DNA from: Anaerolineales bacterium
GTDB lineage: Bacteria > Chloroflexota > Anaerolineae > Anaerolineales > UBA11579
Length of the DNA: 64,000 nucleotides
Direction of reading: 5' to 3'
NCBI GenBank assembly: GCA_019637805.1
Contig: JAHBVB010000002.1
Span: forward strand, 852,981-916,980
In this document: positions 23,516 through 33,074 of the stretch, in pieces
Position numbering within the stretch: the first letter of the stretch is position 1
Layout of the letters: every line of letters starts with the position of its first letter
The notes under the pieces: model-generated
Seen by the model: the letters and a program-made list of their open reading frames with translations, nothing else
Databases searched by the model: none
What the model was told of the DNA's origin: nothing
Position numbers and translations under genes: made by a program

Positions 23516-25396
23516 ATGGTCACCCAACCGCTCTCTCAGCCATCTTTTGAGCTGCCCCGGCCATCCTGGTTCTCACGTGTGCTGGCTGCCGTGGTGGCGG
23601 CTCTGGGGGTGGTGGCCGCGGTTGCTCTGCTTTTTTCCCTGGTGATCAGCCTGCTCAACCTCGGCAAAGTCATGCCGGGTGTTCGCGTGGCTGGTATGGA
23701 CCTCAGCGGCGTCGGGCGCACGGAAGCCATCGCCCTGCTCAGCCAGCAGCTCACCTTCCCCCACACCGGAAAAGTCACCCTGCGTTACGGCGAGCGCAGT
23801 TGGCAGTTCACCCCCGCCCAACTGGGCCTGCACCTGGACGCCGAAGCTTCGGCGGGAGCCGCGTATGGCTTCGGCCGCAGCCTGTGGCCGTGGGAAAATA
23901 TCGCCCAGAAAATTCAAACCCTGCAGGGCGGCGCTGACCTGGCCCCGCGCTTGATTTTTGACGGCCAAGCCGCCTACCTGGTCCTGCAGCAAATCGCAGC
24001 GGAGATCAACCAGCCGACCATTGAAGCCCAGCTTTCCTTGCAAGAACTAGATGTGTCCATGAGCCCCGGCCAGGTGGGCCTAAGTCTGGATAGTGAAAAA
24101 ACCGTCACCTGGCTCGCAGCCCAATTGATGCAAATGCGGGATGTGGACGTGCCGCTGGCTGTGGAGGAAACCCCGCCGCGCATTTTGGACGTCAGCGCCC
24201 AAGCCGCTATCGCAGAAAATCTGCTAAGCCAGCCGCTGGTCATCGCCCCCGGCGGAGACTACGAAGACAACCCCGACCCCTGGACCCTGGAACCCGAGAC
24301 GCTTGCCGGCCTGCTTAGCGTGGAGCGCGTGGTGGTTTTGGAAGGTGCGCATTATCAGCTGGGTTTGAACAGCCAGGAGCTAGGCGCCATCCTGGCCAGC
24401 TTGGGCAGCAAGGTCAGCGCCCAACCGCGCAATGCCCGTTTCGTCTTCAACGATGAGACCAGGCAACTCGACATCTATAAGCCCGCCGTCATCGGGCGCA
24501 CGCTTAATCTGCAAGCCAGCATCGAGCACATCAACACCCAGATCGGCCAAGGAGCCCATCAGGTCGAGCTGCAGTACGACTACACTGAACCTGGGATCCT
24601 CAACTCGATCAGCGCCGAAGAGTTGGGTATCCGTGAGCTGGTCTCAGAGCAAACCACCTATTTCTACGGCTCCAGCGATGAGCGCATCCAGAATATCGCC
24701 ATCTCCGCAGAGCGTTTCCACGGCCTGCTGGTCGCCCCAGGCGAAGTTTTCTCGATGGTGGAGAACATCGGTGACATCAGCCTGGAATCCGGGTTTGCCG
24801 AGGCCCTCATCATCTTCGGCGACCGCACCATCAAAGGCGTCGGCGGCGGGGTCTGCCAGGTCAGCACTACGCTCTTCCGCACTGTATTTTTCGGGGGTTT
24901 CCCGATTGTCGAGCGCTACCCACACGCGTACCGTGTCGGCTATTACGAGATGGACGCGGCCGGCAACACGCGCACCAACCTGGCCGGTTTGGATGCCGCC
25001 ATCTTCGCTCCCATTGTGGACTTCAAGTTCCGCAACGATACACCTTACTGGCTGCTGATGGAAACCTATGTGGATCGCGCCGCTCGCACGATCACCTGGA
25101 AGTTCTATTCGACCTACGACGGCCGCACGGTGGACTGGGATACCAGCGGAGCCCGCAATATTGTGGATGCTCCAGACCCGGTCTATGAAGAGAATGCCGA
25201 ACTGGGCCGAGGTGAAGTGAAACAAGTCGACTGGTCCGCAGATGGCGCCACCGTCAGCGTCGTCCGCACGGTGACGCGCAACGGCGAGGTCATCCACCAG
25301 GATCAGATCAACACACAATACCAAGCTTGGGCTGCGGTCTACCAATATGGGCCGGGGACGCCCAATATGCCCCCCCGGCAGATTCAAGGAAATTAG
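23516..25396 (+). CDS. VanW family protein with peptidoglycan-binding-like domains
   Basis: The 626-residue protein has an N-terminal membrane anchor (about residues 20-45). Two peptidoglycan-binding-like domains follow; the first starts near GVRVAGMDLSGVGRTEA, the second spans about 250-355. The C-terminal VanW domain (about 375-530) contains F-S-M-V-E-N-I-G, GVGGGVCQVSTTLFR and ERYPHAYRVGYY. VanW proteins are extracytoplasmic and occur in or near glycopeptide-resistance and wall-remodelling loci, but their chemistry is not established. The gene lies directly before murA (3-nt gap), which strengthens a cell-wall role. It has a predicted leaderless start. Confidence 0.88.
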   Translation: MVTQPLSQPSFELPRPSWFSRVLAAVVAALGVVAAVALLFSLVISLLNLGKVMPGVRVAGMDLSGVGRTEAIALLSQQLTFPHTGKVTLRYGERSWQFTPAQLGLHLDAEASAGAAYGFGRSLWPWENIAQKIQTLQGGADLAPRLIFDGQAAYLVLQQIAAEINQPTIEAQLSLQELDVSMSPGQVGLSLDSEKTVTWLAAQLMQMRDVDVPLAVEETPPRILDVSAQAAIAENLLSQPLVIAPGGDYEDNPDPWTLEPETLAGLLSVERVVVLEGAHYQLGLNSQELGAILASLGSKVSAQPRNARFVFNDETRQLDIYKPAVIGRTLNLQASIEHINTQIGQGAHQVELQYDYTEPGILNSISAEELGIRELVSEQTTYFYGSSDERIQNIAISAERFHGLLVAPGEVFSMVENIGDISLESGFAEALIIFGDRTIKGVGGGVCQVSTTLFRTVFFGGFPIVERYPHAYRVGYYEMDAAGNTRTNLAGLDAAIFAPIVDFKFRNDTPYWLLMETYVDRAARTITWKFYSTYDGRTVDWDTSGARNIVDAPDPVYEENAELGRGEVKQVDWSADGATVSVVRTVTRNGEVIHQDQINTQYQAWAAVYQYGPGTPNMPPRQIQGN

Positions 25397-25399
25397 CTG

Positions 25400-26701
25400 A
25401 TGACCTCATGGAGCATTGAAGGGGGCCTGCCACTCCGCGGAGAGATCGCGGTCAGTGGCGCAAAGAATTCCATCACCAAACTGTTGGTTGCCTCAATGCT
25501 GAGCGAACAACCCAGCCATTTTCGCAACGTACCCAACATTGGCGACCGCCTGATCACGCAGGAGATGTGCGAAGCCGTCGGCGCCCAGTTTGAAAGCCCC
25601 AGCGCGCACGGCCTCATTGTCCACACGCCGCAGATCACCAACCATGCGATCAGCGCCGAACTGGGCGGCCGTAACCGTCTGGCGATCATGATGATGGGCC
25701 CGCTGCTGCACCGCAGCGGCCGGGCTTTTATCCCGGCTGCCGCGGGCGGCGACCAGATCGGCCCCCGCCCGGTGGATTTCCACCTGGAGGGCATCCGCCG
25801 CATGGGCGCCAAAGTCCAGATCCGCGATGGCGTCTACCAGATCGAAAGTGATGGGCTGCACGGCGCCGAAATCGAGCTGCCGTATCCCAGCGTGACCACC
25901 ACCGAGAATTTGCTGATGACCGCCGCCTTGGCCCAAGGCCGCACCATCCTGCGCAATGCCGCCATCGAGCCAGAGGTCATGGATCTGGTCATCTATCTGC
26001 AGAAGATGGGTGCCATCATCGACTACAACGTGGACCGCACCTTTGTCATAGAAGGCGTCTCCAAACTAAACGGAGCCAACCACCGCCTGATGCCTGACCG
26101 CATCGTGGCTGCCTCACTGGGCGTGGCGGCCGTAGCCACCGGCGGAGACGTGTTCGTGCGCAATGCCCGCCAAACGGATCTGCTGACTTTCCTCAACACC
26201 TTGCGCCGCGTAGGCGGCCTCTTCGAGGTCAAGGAAGACGGCATCCGCTTCTTCCACAACGGCCCGCTGAAGGCCATTCACCTGGAAACCAGTGTGCACC
26301 CCGGCTTTATGACCGACTGGCAATCGCCCTTCTTGCTGCTGCTGACCCAGGCTGAGGGTATGTCTGTGGTGCATGAGACCGTTTTTGAAGACCGCTTCGG
26401 CTATGTCAGCGCGCTGCAGCAGATGGGCGCCGAGATCGCACTTTACAACACCTGCCTGGGCAATCATTGCCGTTTCCACAGCAGCAACTACAAGCACAGC
26501 GCCGTGATCAAAGGGCCGGCCCAGCTAAGGGCAGCCGAGATCAACGTGCCGGATCTGCGCGCGGGTTTCACCTATCTGATCGCCGCCATCATGGCTCAGG
26601 GAAAATCCATCATCCACGGGATCGACCACATCACCCGCGGGTACGAAGATTTGGAAACCAATCTGCGCAGCCTGGGAGCGCGCATTGAGGCTGTACAATA
26701 G
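25400..26701 (+). CDS. murA: UDP-N-acetylglucosamine 1-carboxyvinyltransferase (MurA-type), Cys-to-Asp variant
   Basis: The 433-residue protein is an EPSP-synthase-fold enzyme of the first committed step of peptidoglycan synthesis, adding enolpyruvate from PEP to UDP-GlcNAc. S-G-A-K-N at 19-23 holds the conserved Lys and Asn. In the active loop the usual G-G-C-x-I-G-x-R-P reads G-G-D118-Q-I-G-P-R-P, so the catalytic Cys (C115 in E. coli) is Asp. Asp at this site is known to give fosfomycin resistance in other bacteria. AAGGAA lies 10 nt before the ATG. It follows the VanW gene by 3 nt and leads into a small Trm112-like gene. Confidence 0.9.
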   Translation: MTSWSIEGGLPLRGEIAVSGAKNSITKLLVASMLSEQPSHFRNVPNIGDRLITQEMCEAVGAQFESPSAHGLIVHTPQITNHAISAELGGRNRLAIMMMGPLLHRSGRAFIPAAAGGDQIGPRPVDFHLEGIRRMGAKVQIRDGVYQIESDGLHGAEIELPYPSVTTTENLLMTAALAQGRTILRNAAIEPEVMDLVIYLQKMGAIIDYNVDRTFVIEGVSKLNGANHRLMPDRIVAASLGVAAVATGGDVFVRNARQTDLLTFLNTLRRVGGLFEVKEDGIRFFHNGPLKAIHLETSVHPGFMTDWQSPFLLLLTQAEGMSVVHETVFEDRFGYVSALQQMGAEIALYNTCLGNHCRFHSSNYKHSAVIKGPAQLRAAEINVPDLRAGFTYLIAAIMAQGKSIIHGIDHITRGYEDLETNLRSLGARIEAVQ

Positions 26702-26714
26702 CATCGGAGGAAGC

Positions 26715-26942
26715 ATGGTTAGCAAAGATCTGATTGAAATTCTGCGGTGCCCCGCCTGTGTGCAGGAGAGTGAAGGCGAGCTGGAGTTTTACCAGGAAGC
26801 TTGGTTCATCTGCAAAGAGTGCGGGCGCAAGTATCCGGTGATTGATGATATTCCTGTGATGCTCATCGAAGTGGGCGACAAATTCATCAAGACCGACAAG
26901 AAAGATCTGCAGGTTCCGGCCCCCGCCTCTGCCGCAGACTAA
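26715..26942 (+). CDS. Trm112/UPF0434 family zinc-ribbon protein
   Basis: This 75-residue protein has the Trm112-like layout: L-I-E-I-L-R-C-P-A-C near the start, then C-K-E-C-G-R-K-Y-P-V-I-D-D-I-P-V-M-L. The two C-x2-C pairs bind zinc. In eukaryotes and some bacteria such proteins activate methyltransferases. A ribosome binding site (GGAGG) lies 4 nt before ATG 26715, while the longer open frame overlaps the murA end. It is followed by the HEAT gene after one base. Confidence 0.85.
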   Translation: MVSKDLIEILRCPACVQESEGELEFYQEAWFICKECGRKYPVIDDIPVMLIEVGDKFIKTDKKDLQVPAPASAAD

Positions 26943-26943
26943 G

Positions 26944-27522
26944 ATGCCTGACCTGGCGGACCTGCTGCGCGACCTAAAGGGCGGAGATGACGCCCTGGCG
27001 GAGCAAGCCGCCCTCAGCCTGCCCGCCCATGGGCAGGCTGCCTTGGACGCTTTATTGACCCTCAGCCAAAGCCCGCAGCCCAACCAGCGCTGGTGGGCGC
27101 TGCGAGCTTTGGCGGGTTTCGCTCAGCCACCAGCCGGCCAGGCCCTGGTCGCCGCGCTGGCGGATGCCGAGCCGGATGTGCGCAGTTGTGCCGCTCTGGC
27201 ACTGACCCAACGCCCAGAGCCTGCCGCCATCCCAGCCCTGATCAGCATGCTGCACCGCGAAGACAGTTTGCTCTCTCGCCTGGCGGGCGATGCCCTGGCC
27301 GCAGGCGGGGCGCCGGCTGTGGCTGCCCTGACCCAGTTCCTGCAGCAACCTGAAGTCGCCGCTGGCCAAGCCGAAGCGGCCCGCGCCCTGGCGCTGGCTG
27401 GCGACAAAAATAGCATTCCTACCCTGATGAACCTGCTGGAAAGCGAATCAACATTGGTCCAGTATTGGGCGGGCGAAGGCCTGACCAAGCTGGGCGTGGG
27501 TATGACCTTCTTTAAGCCATGA
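26944..27522 (+). CDS. HEAT-repeat protein
   Basis: The 192-residue protein is built of about five Ala/Leu-rich helical repeats of roughly 30 residues with the pattern A-L-x-x-A-L-x-D-x-x-x-x-V-R, as in PBS-lyase HEAT repeats. No catalytic residues are visible, so it is probably a protein-protein adaptor. It lies in a tight run of genes from murA to the thioredoxin-domain protein. Its stop overlaps the start of the aldo/keto reductase by 4 nt. Confidence 0.8.
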   Translation: MPDLADLLRDLKGGDDALAEQAALSLPAHGQAALDALLTLSQSPQPNQRWWALRALAGFAQPPAGQALVAALADAEPDVRSCAALALTQRPEPAAIPALISMLHREDSLLSRLAGDALAAGGAPAVAALTQFLQQPEVAAGQAEAARALALAGDKNSIPTLMNLLESESTLVQYWAGEGLTKLGVGMTFFKP

Positions 27523-28298
27523 CACATTCACCCACTTTGCCCTTAACCCCTGAACTCAGCATTCCCCAGCTGGGCTTCGGCACTTGGAAGCTGCGCGACC
27601 CGCGCAGCGCCATCGGCCAAGCCCTGCAGGTCGGCTACCGCCATTTGGATACCGCGGACCTGTACCATAGCCACGGCGCCATCGCTGAAGCCTTGGCGGA
27701 CAGCGGCTTGCCCCGCTCAGACGTTTTCATCACCACCAAGCTCATGCCGCACAGCCACGGCGCCAAGCAGGTCAAGGAGGCGGTGCAGCGTTTCCTGCAG
27801 GAACTGCGCACCGACTACATTGACCTGCTGCTCATCCATTGGCCCAGCAGCGTGCCCGTAGCTGAAACGCTGGGAGCCATGGACGCCGCTCGCAAGGCCG
27901 GGCAGGTGCGCGCCCTGGGCGTCTCGAACTTCGAGATCGACCTGCTCCAGGCTTCGCTCGACACAGGCATCCCTTTTAGCAACAACCAGATCGAATACAA
28001 CCTCAAAGAGCAACCACAGGAAGTGCTGCGCTTTTGCCTGGAACGCGGCATTAGCGTCACCTCATATACTTCGCTGGAGCGCGGCACGCCAGAACAGGAA
28101 GCGCGGGTCGCCCAGCTCACCAAAACACACAATGCCACTCGTGAGCAGGTGCTGCTCAGCTGGCTGATGCACAAGGGCATGATCGTGATCCCGGCTTCCT
28201 CCAACGCCGCCCATATCGAGAGCAACTTCCAAAGCCTGCAGATCAAATTGGCTGACGAGGATATTGCCTACCTCGAGAAAGGCGTGGGGACAGAATGA
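27519..28298 (+). CDS. Aldo/keto reductase
   Basis: The 259-residue TIM-barrel reductase uses NADPH to reduce carbonyls. The tetrad is visible: Asp and Tyr in H-L-D-T-A-D-L-Y, Lys in I-T-T-K-L, and His in L-L-I-H-W-P. GVSNFEIDLL and NQIEYNL are other family marks. It resembles the 2,5-diketo-D-gluconate reductase group. The substrate is unknown. ATG overlaps the HEAT stop and the gene's own stop overlaps the next ATG, each by 4 nt. Confidence 0.9.
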   Translation: MTHSPTLPLTPELSIPQLGFGTWKLRDPRSAIGQALQVGYRHLDTADLYHSHGAIAEALADSGLPRSDVFITTKLMPHSHGAKQVKEAVQRFLQELRTDYIDLLLIHWPSSVPVAETLGAMDAARKAGQVRALGVSNFEIDLLQASLDTGIPFSNNQIEYNLKEQPQEVLRFCLERGISVTSYTSLERGTPEQEARVAQLTKTHNATREQVLLSWLMHKGMIVIPASSNAAHIESNFQSLQIKLADEDIAYLEKGVGTE

Positions 28299-28720
28299 GC
28301 GAGTCCTGGGTCTTCTGGGCTTTCCTTTCCGCCTTGTTTGCTGCGGTGACCAATCTATTGGCCAAAGCGGGTATTAGCGGCATCAGCTCGGACTTTGGCA
28401 CGCTCATCCGTACTCTGGTCGCCCTCCCCGCCATGGCGTTGGTCGTCTGGGCCACGGGCGAACTCCGCCAGCCGGCTGACTGGACGCTGAGGAGCATGCT
28501 GCTGCTGGGCTTCTCCGGCCTGGCCACAGCTGCCTCCTGGCTGGCGTTCTTTCGCGCCTTGAGTCTGGGACAGGCGTCCCAGGTGGTTTCGGTGGACAAG
28601 CTCAGTGTTGTGCTGGTGGCCCTGTTCGGAGTGGCCCTGCTGGGAGAGAAGCTCACCGCTATCAACTGGCTGGGGATCCTGCTGGTGGCTGGCGGAACGA
28701 TACTGGTGGCGATACACTAG
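28295..28720 (+). CDS. EamA-domain transporter, single-domain form
   Basis: The 141-residue protein has about five membrane segments and one EamA unit, ending W-L-G-I-L-L-V-A-G-G. Full drug/metabolite transporters have two such units. Single-unit forms are thought to work as dimers, so this looks like a complete short form rather than a fragment. The substrate is unknown. The start overlaps the reductase stop. Confidence 0.8.
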   Translation: MSESWVFWAFLSALFAAVTNLLAKAGISGISSDFGTLIRTLVALPAMALVVWATGELRQPADWTLRSMLLLGFSGLATAASWLAFFRALSLGQASQVVSVDKLSVVLVALFGVALLGEKLTAINWLGILLVAGGTILVAIH

Positions 28721-28726
28721 CCTCAC

Positions 28727-30763
28727 ATGCCTAACCGCCTCGCCGATTCCAACTCCCCTTACCTGCTGCAGCACCAGCACAACCCGGTGGACTGGTATCC
28801 CTGGGGCCTTGAAGCGCTGCAGCGCGCCCAGACCGAAGACAAACCCATCTTTCTCAGCATCGGCTACGCCGCCTGTCACTGGTGCCATGTCATGGCCCAC
28901 GAATCCTTCGAAGACCCGGAAACCGCCGCCTACCTCAACCAGCATTTCATCAACATCAAGGTCGACCGTGAAGAGCGCCCCGACATTGACGGTATTTATA
29001 TGGAAGCGGTCGTAGCGCTCACCGGCTCCGGTGGCTGGCCGATGAGCATCTTCCTCATGCCGGATGGGCGGCCTTTCTGGGGCGGCACCTATTTCCCACC
29101 TCTCCCCAGCCACCGCATGCCCTCTTTCCGCCAGGTGCTGGAACATATCGTGGGTTTATGGAATGGGGAGCGGGATAAGGTGGAAGCCGCCGGCGAGCAG
29201 TTGAGAGAGCATCTCTGGCAACCACTGGTTACCAGCGACAACAACCTTCTACAGGCGGAAGAACTGGACAAGATCTCCATGGCGCTGGCCCAGGCCTATG
29301 ACTGGCATCTGGGTGGCTGGGGACACGCCCCCAAGTTCCCGCAGCCGATGAGCATCGAGTTCCTGCTGGGGCGCAGCACTCAGGGCGACAAGCTGGCCGG
29401 CGATATGGCCCGCCATGCCCTGAATGCCATGGCGCTGGGCGGTCTCTACGATGTAGTGGGCGGTGGTTTTGCCCGCTACAGTGTGGACAATCTGTGGCTG
29501 GTGCCGCACTTCGAGAAGATGCTTTACGACAATGCCCAGTTGGCCCGTGCCTACCTGCACGGCCATCTGGTCACGGGGGACCCACACTTCCGCCAGGTCT
29601 GTGAGGAAACTCTGGATTTCGTGCTGCGCGAGCTTTGTGATGAAAGCGGCGGCTTTTACAGCAGCCTGGACGCCGACTCTGAAGGACACGAAGGCAAGTT
29701 CTATGTCTGGAGCCTGGAAGAGATCAAGCAAGCCATTGGCGACCCGCTTGACCGGGACCTGCTGCTAGCCGCCTACGGCGTCACCAACCAGGGCAATTTT
29801 GAAGGCAAGAACATTCTGCAGCGCGCCAAGGATGACGCCGAGTTGGCCGAGCAGTTCAGCTTGGCGGCAGAGCAGATTCCAGTTCGCCTGCGCGCCGGCC
29901 TGGATGCCTTGCTGGCTGCCCGCGGCGGCCGCATACGTCCTGGCACAGACGACAAGGTGCTCACTGCCTGGAACGGCCTGATGCTGATCGCCTTTGCCGA
30001 AGCGGCTCGTTACCTGAAACGGCCGGACTACCTGCTGGCGGCCCAACGCAACGCCGATTTCCTGCTGACTCAGTTGCAGCCCACCGGCCGTTTGCTGCGC
30101 TCCTGGCGGGCCGGCCGGGCGGCCCACGACGCCTATCTGGAAGATCACGCCGCGTTGGGTCTTGGTCTGCTGGCGCTCTACCAGAGCGATCCGCAGCCGC
30201 GCTGGTTTGCCGAAGCCAAACGCCTGGCCGAGGACATGCTGGCGCACTTCAGCGACCCCAGCGGCGGCTTCTACGACACCCGCGACGACGCCGAAGCGCT
30301 GATCACCCGCCCCAAGGATGTGCAGGACAACGCCACGCCCAGTGGCAATGCCTTGGCGGGTACCCTGCTGCTGCAGCTAGCCGCTTACGAGGGCAACCAC
30401 AGCTGGCGCCAGCAGGCAGAAAGCCTGCTGGCCAGCATTCTGCCCCAGGCAGTCCGCTATCCCACTGGTTTCGCCCAGTGGCTATGCGCAGCCCAGTTTG
30501 CTCTGGCCGAAGGGCGTGAGATTGCTCTCCTCGGCGGGTTGGCTGAACCCGCCACAGCTGCCCTGCAAGAGACCGTCTGGACTCGCTGGAGGCCTTTCGA
30601 TGTGCTGGCCGCCAGCCCCGTTCCGGCGCCAGCCGGCAGCCCGGCGCTGCTCGCCGAGAGGCCTCTGGTGGACGGCCAGCCCAGTGCCTACGTTTGCCGG
30701 AACTTCGCCTGCCAACTGCCGGTTACCACGCCTGAGGCACTGGCAAAACAATTGGGCTCATAA
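28727..30763 (+). CDS. Thioredoxin-domain protein of the DUF255/YyaL (SPATA20) family
   Basis: The 678-residue protein opens with the typical N-R-L-A-x-S-x-S-P-Y-L-L-Q-H-x-x-N-P-V-D-W region. A thioredoxin-like domain follows with the C-H-W-C-H-V-M motif near residue 48. A long alpha/alpha barrel domain, as in N-acylglucosamine epimerases, fills the rest. The family is widespread but its reaction is not established. The length matches the usual 670-690 residues. It ends the plus-strand gene run from murA at a bidirectional terminator. Confidence 0.9.
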   Translation: MPNRLADSNSPYLLQHQHNPVDWYPWGLEALQRAQTEDKPIFLSIGYAACHWCHVMAHESFEDPETAAYLNQHFINIKVDREERPDIDGIYMEAVVALTGSGGWPMSIFLMPDGRPFWGGTYFPPLPSHRMPSFRQVLEHIVGLWNGERDKVEAAGEQLREHLWQPLVTSDNNLLQAEELDKISMALAQAYDWHLGGWGHAPKFPQPMSIEFLLGRSTQGDKLAGDMARHALNAMALGGLYDVVGGGFARYSVDNLWLVPHFEKMLYDNAQLARAYLHGHLVTGDPHFRQVCEETLDFVLRELCDESGGFYSSLDADSEGHEGKFYVWSLEEIKQAIGDPLDRDLLLAAYGVTNQGNFEGKNILQRAKDDAELAEQFSLAAEQIPVRLRAGLDALLAARGGRIRPGTDDKVLTAWNGLMLIAFAEAARYLKRPDYLLAAQRNADFLLTQLQPTGRLLRSWRAGRAAHDAYLEDHAALGLGLLALYQSDPQPRWFAEAKRLAEDMLAHFSDPSGGFYDTRDDAEALITRPKDVQDNATPSGNALAGTLLLQLAAYEGNHSWRQQAESLLASILPQAVRYPTGFAQWLCAAQFALAEGREIALLGGLAEPATAALQETVWTRWRPFDVLAASPVPAPAGSPALLAERPLVDGQPSAYVCRNFACQLPVTTPEALAKQLGS

Positions 30764-30764
30764 C

Positions 30765-30790
30765 AAAAAACGGGCCTTTCGGCCCGTTTT
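30765..30790. terminator. Bidirectional terminator between the DUF255 gene and the P450 gene
   Basis: AAAACGGGCC and GGCCCGTTTT arms around a TTTC loop serve two converging genes. Confidence 0.93.
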
Positions 30791-30798
30791 AGATCACT

Positions 30799-32139
30799 TT
30801 ACTTCCTCTTGTAGCGCACCACGGTTGGGGTTGGCTTGCTGGAGCCGCTGCGTTCCACCCGCAACTCTTCTGGCGGCGTGATCAGTTCCAGGTCATAGTC
30901 ACGGAACAGCATCGCCAGGATGATGGACATCTCAGTACGGGCAAAGTTCATGCCAGTGCATTTGTGCAAACCGCCGCCAAAGGTCAACAGCTCAAAGCCC
31001 CCGCCCTCTTTGCGTTCGCTAAAGCGCTCTGGGTCGTAGCGATACGGATCCGCGAAGTACTCCGGAATGAAGTGGGCTGCCGCGGTCGAGGTCATCACAA
31101 ACCAGCCGGCGGGAATGCGGTAGCCATCCAGTTCAATATCTTCCTTGACTTCACGGATCAACGTCTCGGCCGAGGGGCGCAGGCGGCCGGTTTCCTGCAC
31201 GGCCGCGTTGACCAGCGTGAACTCACGCATATGCATATGGCTAACTTCGTCCAGCCCGCCCAACACCCGCTCGACTTCCGCGGCCAGACGCTGGCGGTAG
31301 GCCTCATTTTCGATCAAGTGGATCACGGACCAGGCAGCCTGCCCGGCGGTGGTTTCATGGCCGGCGAACATCAGCGCGGCGAAGAAGTTGGCTACGATCT
31401 CGTCGGGCAAAGGCTGGCCGCTGCCATCCGGCTGGTCCAGCAAATACTGGAAACCATCGTCAACCGGGTTGGCCCGGCGCTCTTCGATCAACGGCTGCAA
31501 AATGGCCCGGATCTTTTGCTTGGCGGCATCCCGGCGGGCGAACTTGGGCAGCGGCAAGTTGTACAGCAGTGGGTCCAGCGAGGCGCTCAGCGCGTCGTAC
31601 TGCGCCCAGAAGCCTTCGGCTTCCAGGCGTTCATGGACTGCATCCCCGAGGAAGCAGCGGCCCGCCACTTCTTTGACCAGTTCGGTCATCTGAGTGGTTA
31701 TCTCCATTTCGCCGCTCTCGCCCAGGCTGTCCACCCAGGCTTTGATCGCTCGGCTCATTACAGGCAAATAGCCCACCATCTGGTCCCGGCCAAACAAACT
31801 GTGCAGCACTGGCCGGTGCTGTTTGTAGGTTTCGTGGCTGCCTAGGAAGGCGATGCGCCCAAACATGGCCGCCAGGAAAGCATACGGCTTTTCCATGTCC
31901 AGTTGTTTGTCTGTGCTGCGGAAAAAGAAGGATTGTTGCTGCGGCCCCACCAGGATCGCCATCGGCTGGCCCAATAGCTTGATGCCAAACACATTGCCAT
32001 GTGTCTGATAACCGCGCCGGAAAAAGTTCTCCTGATCGCGGTAAAACTCCAGAACATGGCCGATATACGGTAAACCGCCGCTGAGCATGGGCGGTGTGGG
32101 CAATTTTTGAGAGGAAGAGATCATCTCGGTGTTGAGCAT
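30799..32139 (-). CDS. Cytochrome P450
   Basis: The 446-residue protein has the heme-thiolate loop F-G-G-G-L-H-K-C-T-G, the I-helix A-G-H-E-T-T and the E-T-G-R-L-R region (ExxR). Overall it looks like the CYP51/CYP120-type soluble bacterial P450s, which oxidise terpenoids or sterol-like compounds, but the substrate is not known. The start at 32139 (MLNTEMISSS) is chosen because a minus-strand TATACT (32151-32146) ends exactly 6 nt upstream. The start at 32157 would lie before that box. No redox partner gene is adjacent. The gene stands alone. Confidence 0.88.
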   Translation of the reverse strand: MLNTEMISSSQKLPTPPMLSGGLPYIGHVLEFYRDQENFFRRGYQTHGNVFGIKLLGQPMAILVGPQQQSFFFRSTDKQLDMEKPYAFLAAMFGRIAFLGSHETYKQHRPVLHSLFGRDQMVGYLPVMSRAIKAWVDSLGESGEMEITTQMTELVKEVAGRCFLGDAVHERLEAEGFWAQYDALSASLDPLLYNLPLPKFARRDAAKQKIRAILQPLIEERRANPVDDGFQYLLDQPDGSGQPLPDEIVANFFAALMFAGHETTAGQAAWSVIHLIENEAYRQRLAAEVERVLGGLDEVSHMHMREFTLVNAAVQETGRLRPSAETLIREVKEDIELDGYRIPAGWFVMTSTAAAHFIPEYFADPYRYDPERFSERKEGGGFELLTFGGGLHKCTGMNFARTEMSIILAMLFRDYDLELITPPEELRVERSGSSKPTPTVVRYKRK

Positions 32140-32145
32140 GTCGTG

Positions 32146-32151
32146 AGTATA
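32146..32151 (-). promoter_or_regulatory. -10 box of the P450 gene
   Basis: Minus-strand TATACT lies 6 nt before the ATG at 32139. No ribosome binding site is seen. Confidence 0.6.
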
Positions 32152-32243
32152 GTCCACTTGTGAACTATCTCACTTTAGCGGCAGGTTAAGGCCCTAGCTC
32201 TGCGCCAAGTGACCAAACACAGGCTGGGCAACCACCAGCTCGC

Positions 32244-33008
32244 TCACTTCAGCTCAAGCATCACCGGGCAGTGATCGGAGCCTGCGACCTGATCAAAGAT
32301 GGTCACGCTTTTGACCTGGGGGAACAAATCTTCCGACACCAGGAAATAGTCCAGCCGCCAGCCAATATTGTTGGCCCGCGCGCTGGGCGAGCGCTGCGAC
32401 CACCAAGTGTATTGGACCTTGTCGGGGTTAAGCTGCCGGAAGCTGTCCACCAGGCCGCTCTCAAAATATTTGCCCAGCGCTTCGCGCTCGATCGGCATAA
32501 AGCCGGAAGTCCTTTGGTTGCTCTTGGGGCGCGCCAGGTCGATCTCGTTGTGCGCAGTGTTAAAATCGCCAGTGATGATCACACTCTTGCCTTGGGCGCG
32601 CAGCGCCTTGATATATTCCAGCAAGGCCGCATAGAATTCTAGCTTGAACTCCACGCGGTGCATGCCACTGGTGCCGCTGGGGAAATAAACGTTCAACAAC
32701 TCGAAGTCATCAAAGTGGGTTTGGATCAGGCGGCCTTCGCTGTCGAACTTGGACTGGCCGAAGCCAATCTCAGCCGCACTTTTCAGTTTGGTGAACGTCG
32801 CCACACCGCTGTACCCCGGCTTCTCCGCCGGGTTCCACACGGTTTCGTAGCCAGTGAAGGCAGCCAGCTGGTCGGCGCCCAACTGCTCAGGCATCACTTT
32901 GATCTCCTGATGGCAGACCACATCCGGCTTTTGCGCCGCAACCCAATTCCAACCCTCGCGTTTCAACAGCGAACGTAACCCATTCACGTTCCAAGTGACC
33001 AATCTCAT
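32244..33008 (-). CDS. xth: Exodeoxyribonuclease III
   Basis: The 254-residue AP endonuclease/exonuclease starts M-R-L-V-T-W-N-V-N-G-L-R. It has Q-E-I-K (metal-binding Glu), the G-D-F-N-T-A-H segment, R-L-D-Y-F-L and the catalytic G-S-D-H-C-P-V near the end. It acts in base-excision repair by cutting abasic sites. GGAGG lies 6 nt before the start, and a minus-strand TACAAT further up is a likely -10 box. It diverges from hisS. Confidence 0.93.
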   Translation of the reverse strand: MRLVTWNVNGLRSLLKREGWNWVAAQKPDVVCHQEIKVMPEQLGADQLAAFTGYETVWNPAEKPGYSGVATFTKLKSAAEIGFGQSKFDSEGRLIQTHFDDFELLNVYFPSGTSGMHRVEFKLEFYAALLEYIKALRAQGKSVIITGDFNTAHNEIDLARPKSNQRTSGFMPIEREALGKYFESGLVDSFRQLNPDKVQYTWWSQRSPSARANNIGWRLDYFLVSEDLFPQVKSVTIFDQVAGSDHCPVMLELK

Positions 33009-33062
33009 GGCTGCCTCCGTGGCCGCAATTGTACCGCGCCGGTTTTTCCAGCCGCCCCATGC

Positions 33063-33068
33063 TAAAAT
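33063..33068 (+). promoter_or_regulatory. -10 box of hisS
   Basis: TAAAAT, preceded by TG at the extended -10 position, ends 6 nt before ATG 33075. A leaderless hisS mRNA is predicted. Confidence 0.65.
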
Positions 33069-33074
33069 CCCCGC

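Noticed and set aside
28295..28720. Broken transporter gene
   Set aside because: The single EamA unit has complete ends and is overlapped by its neighbours in an operon, as expected for an intact short form.
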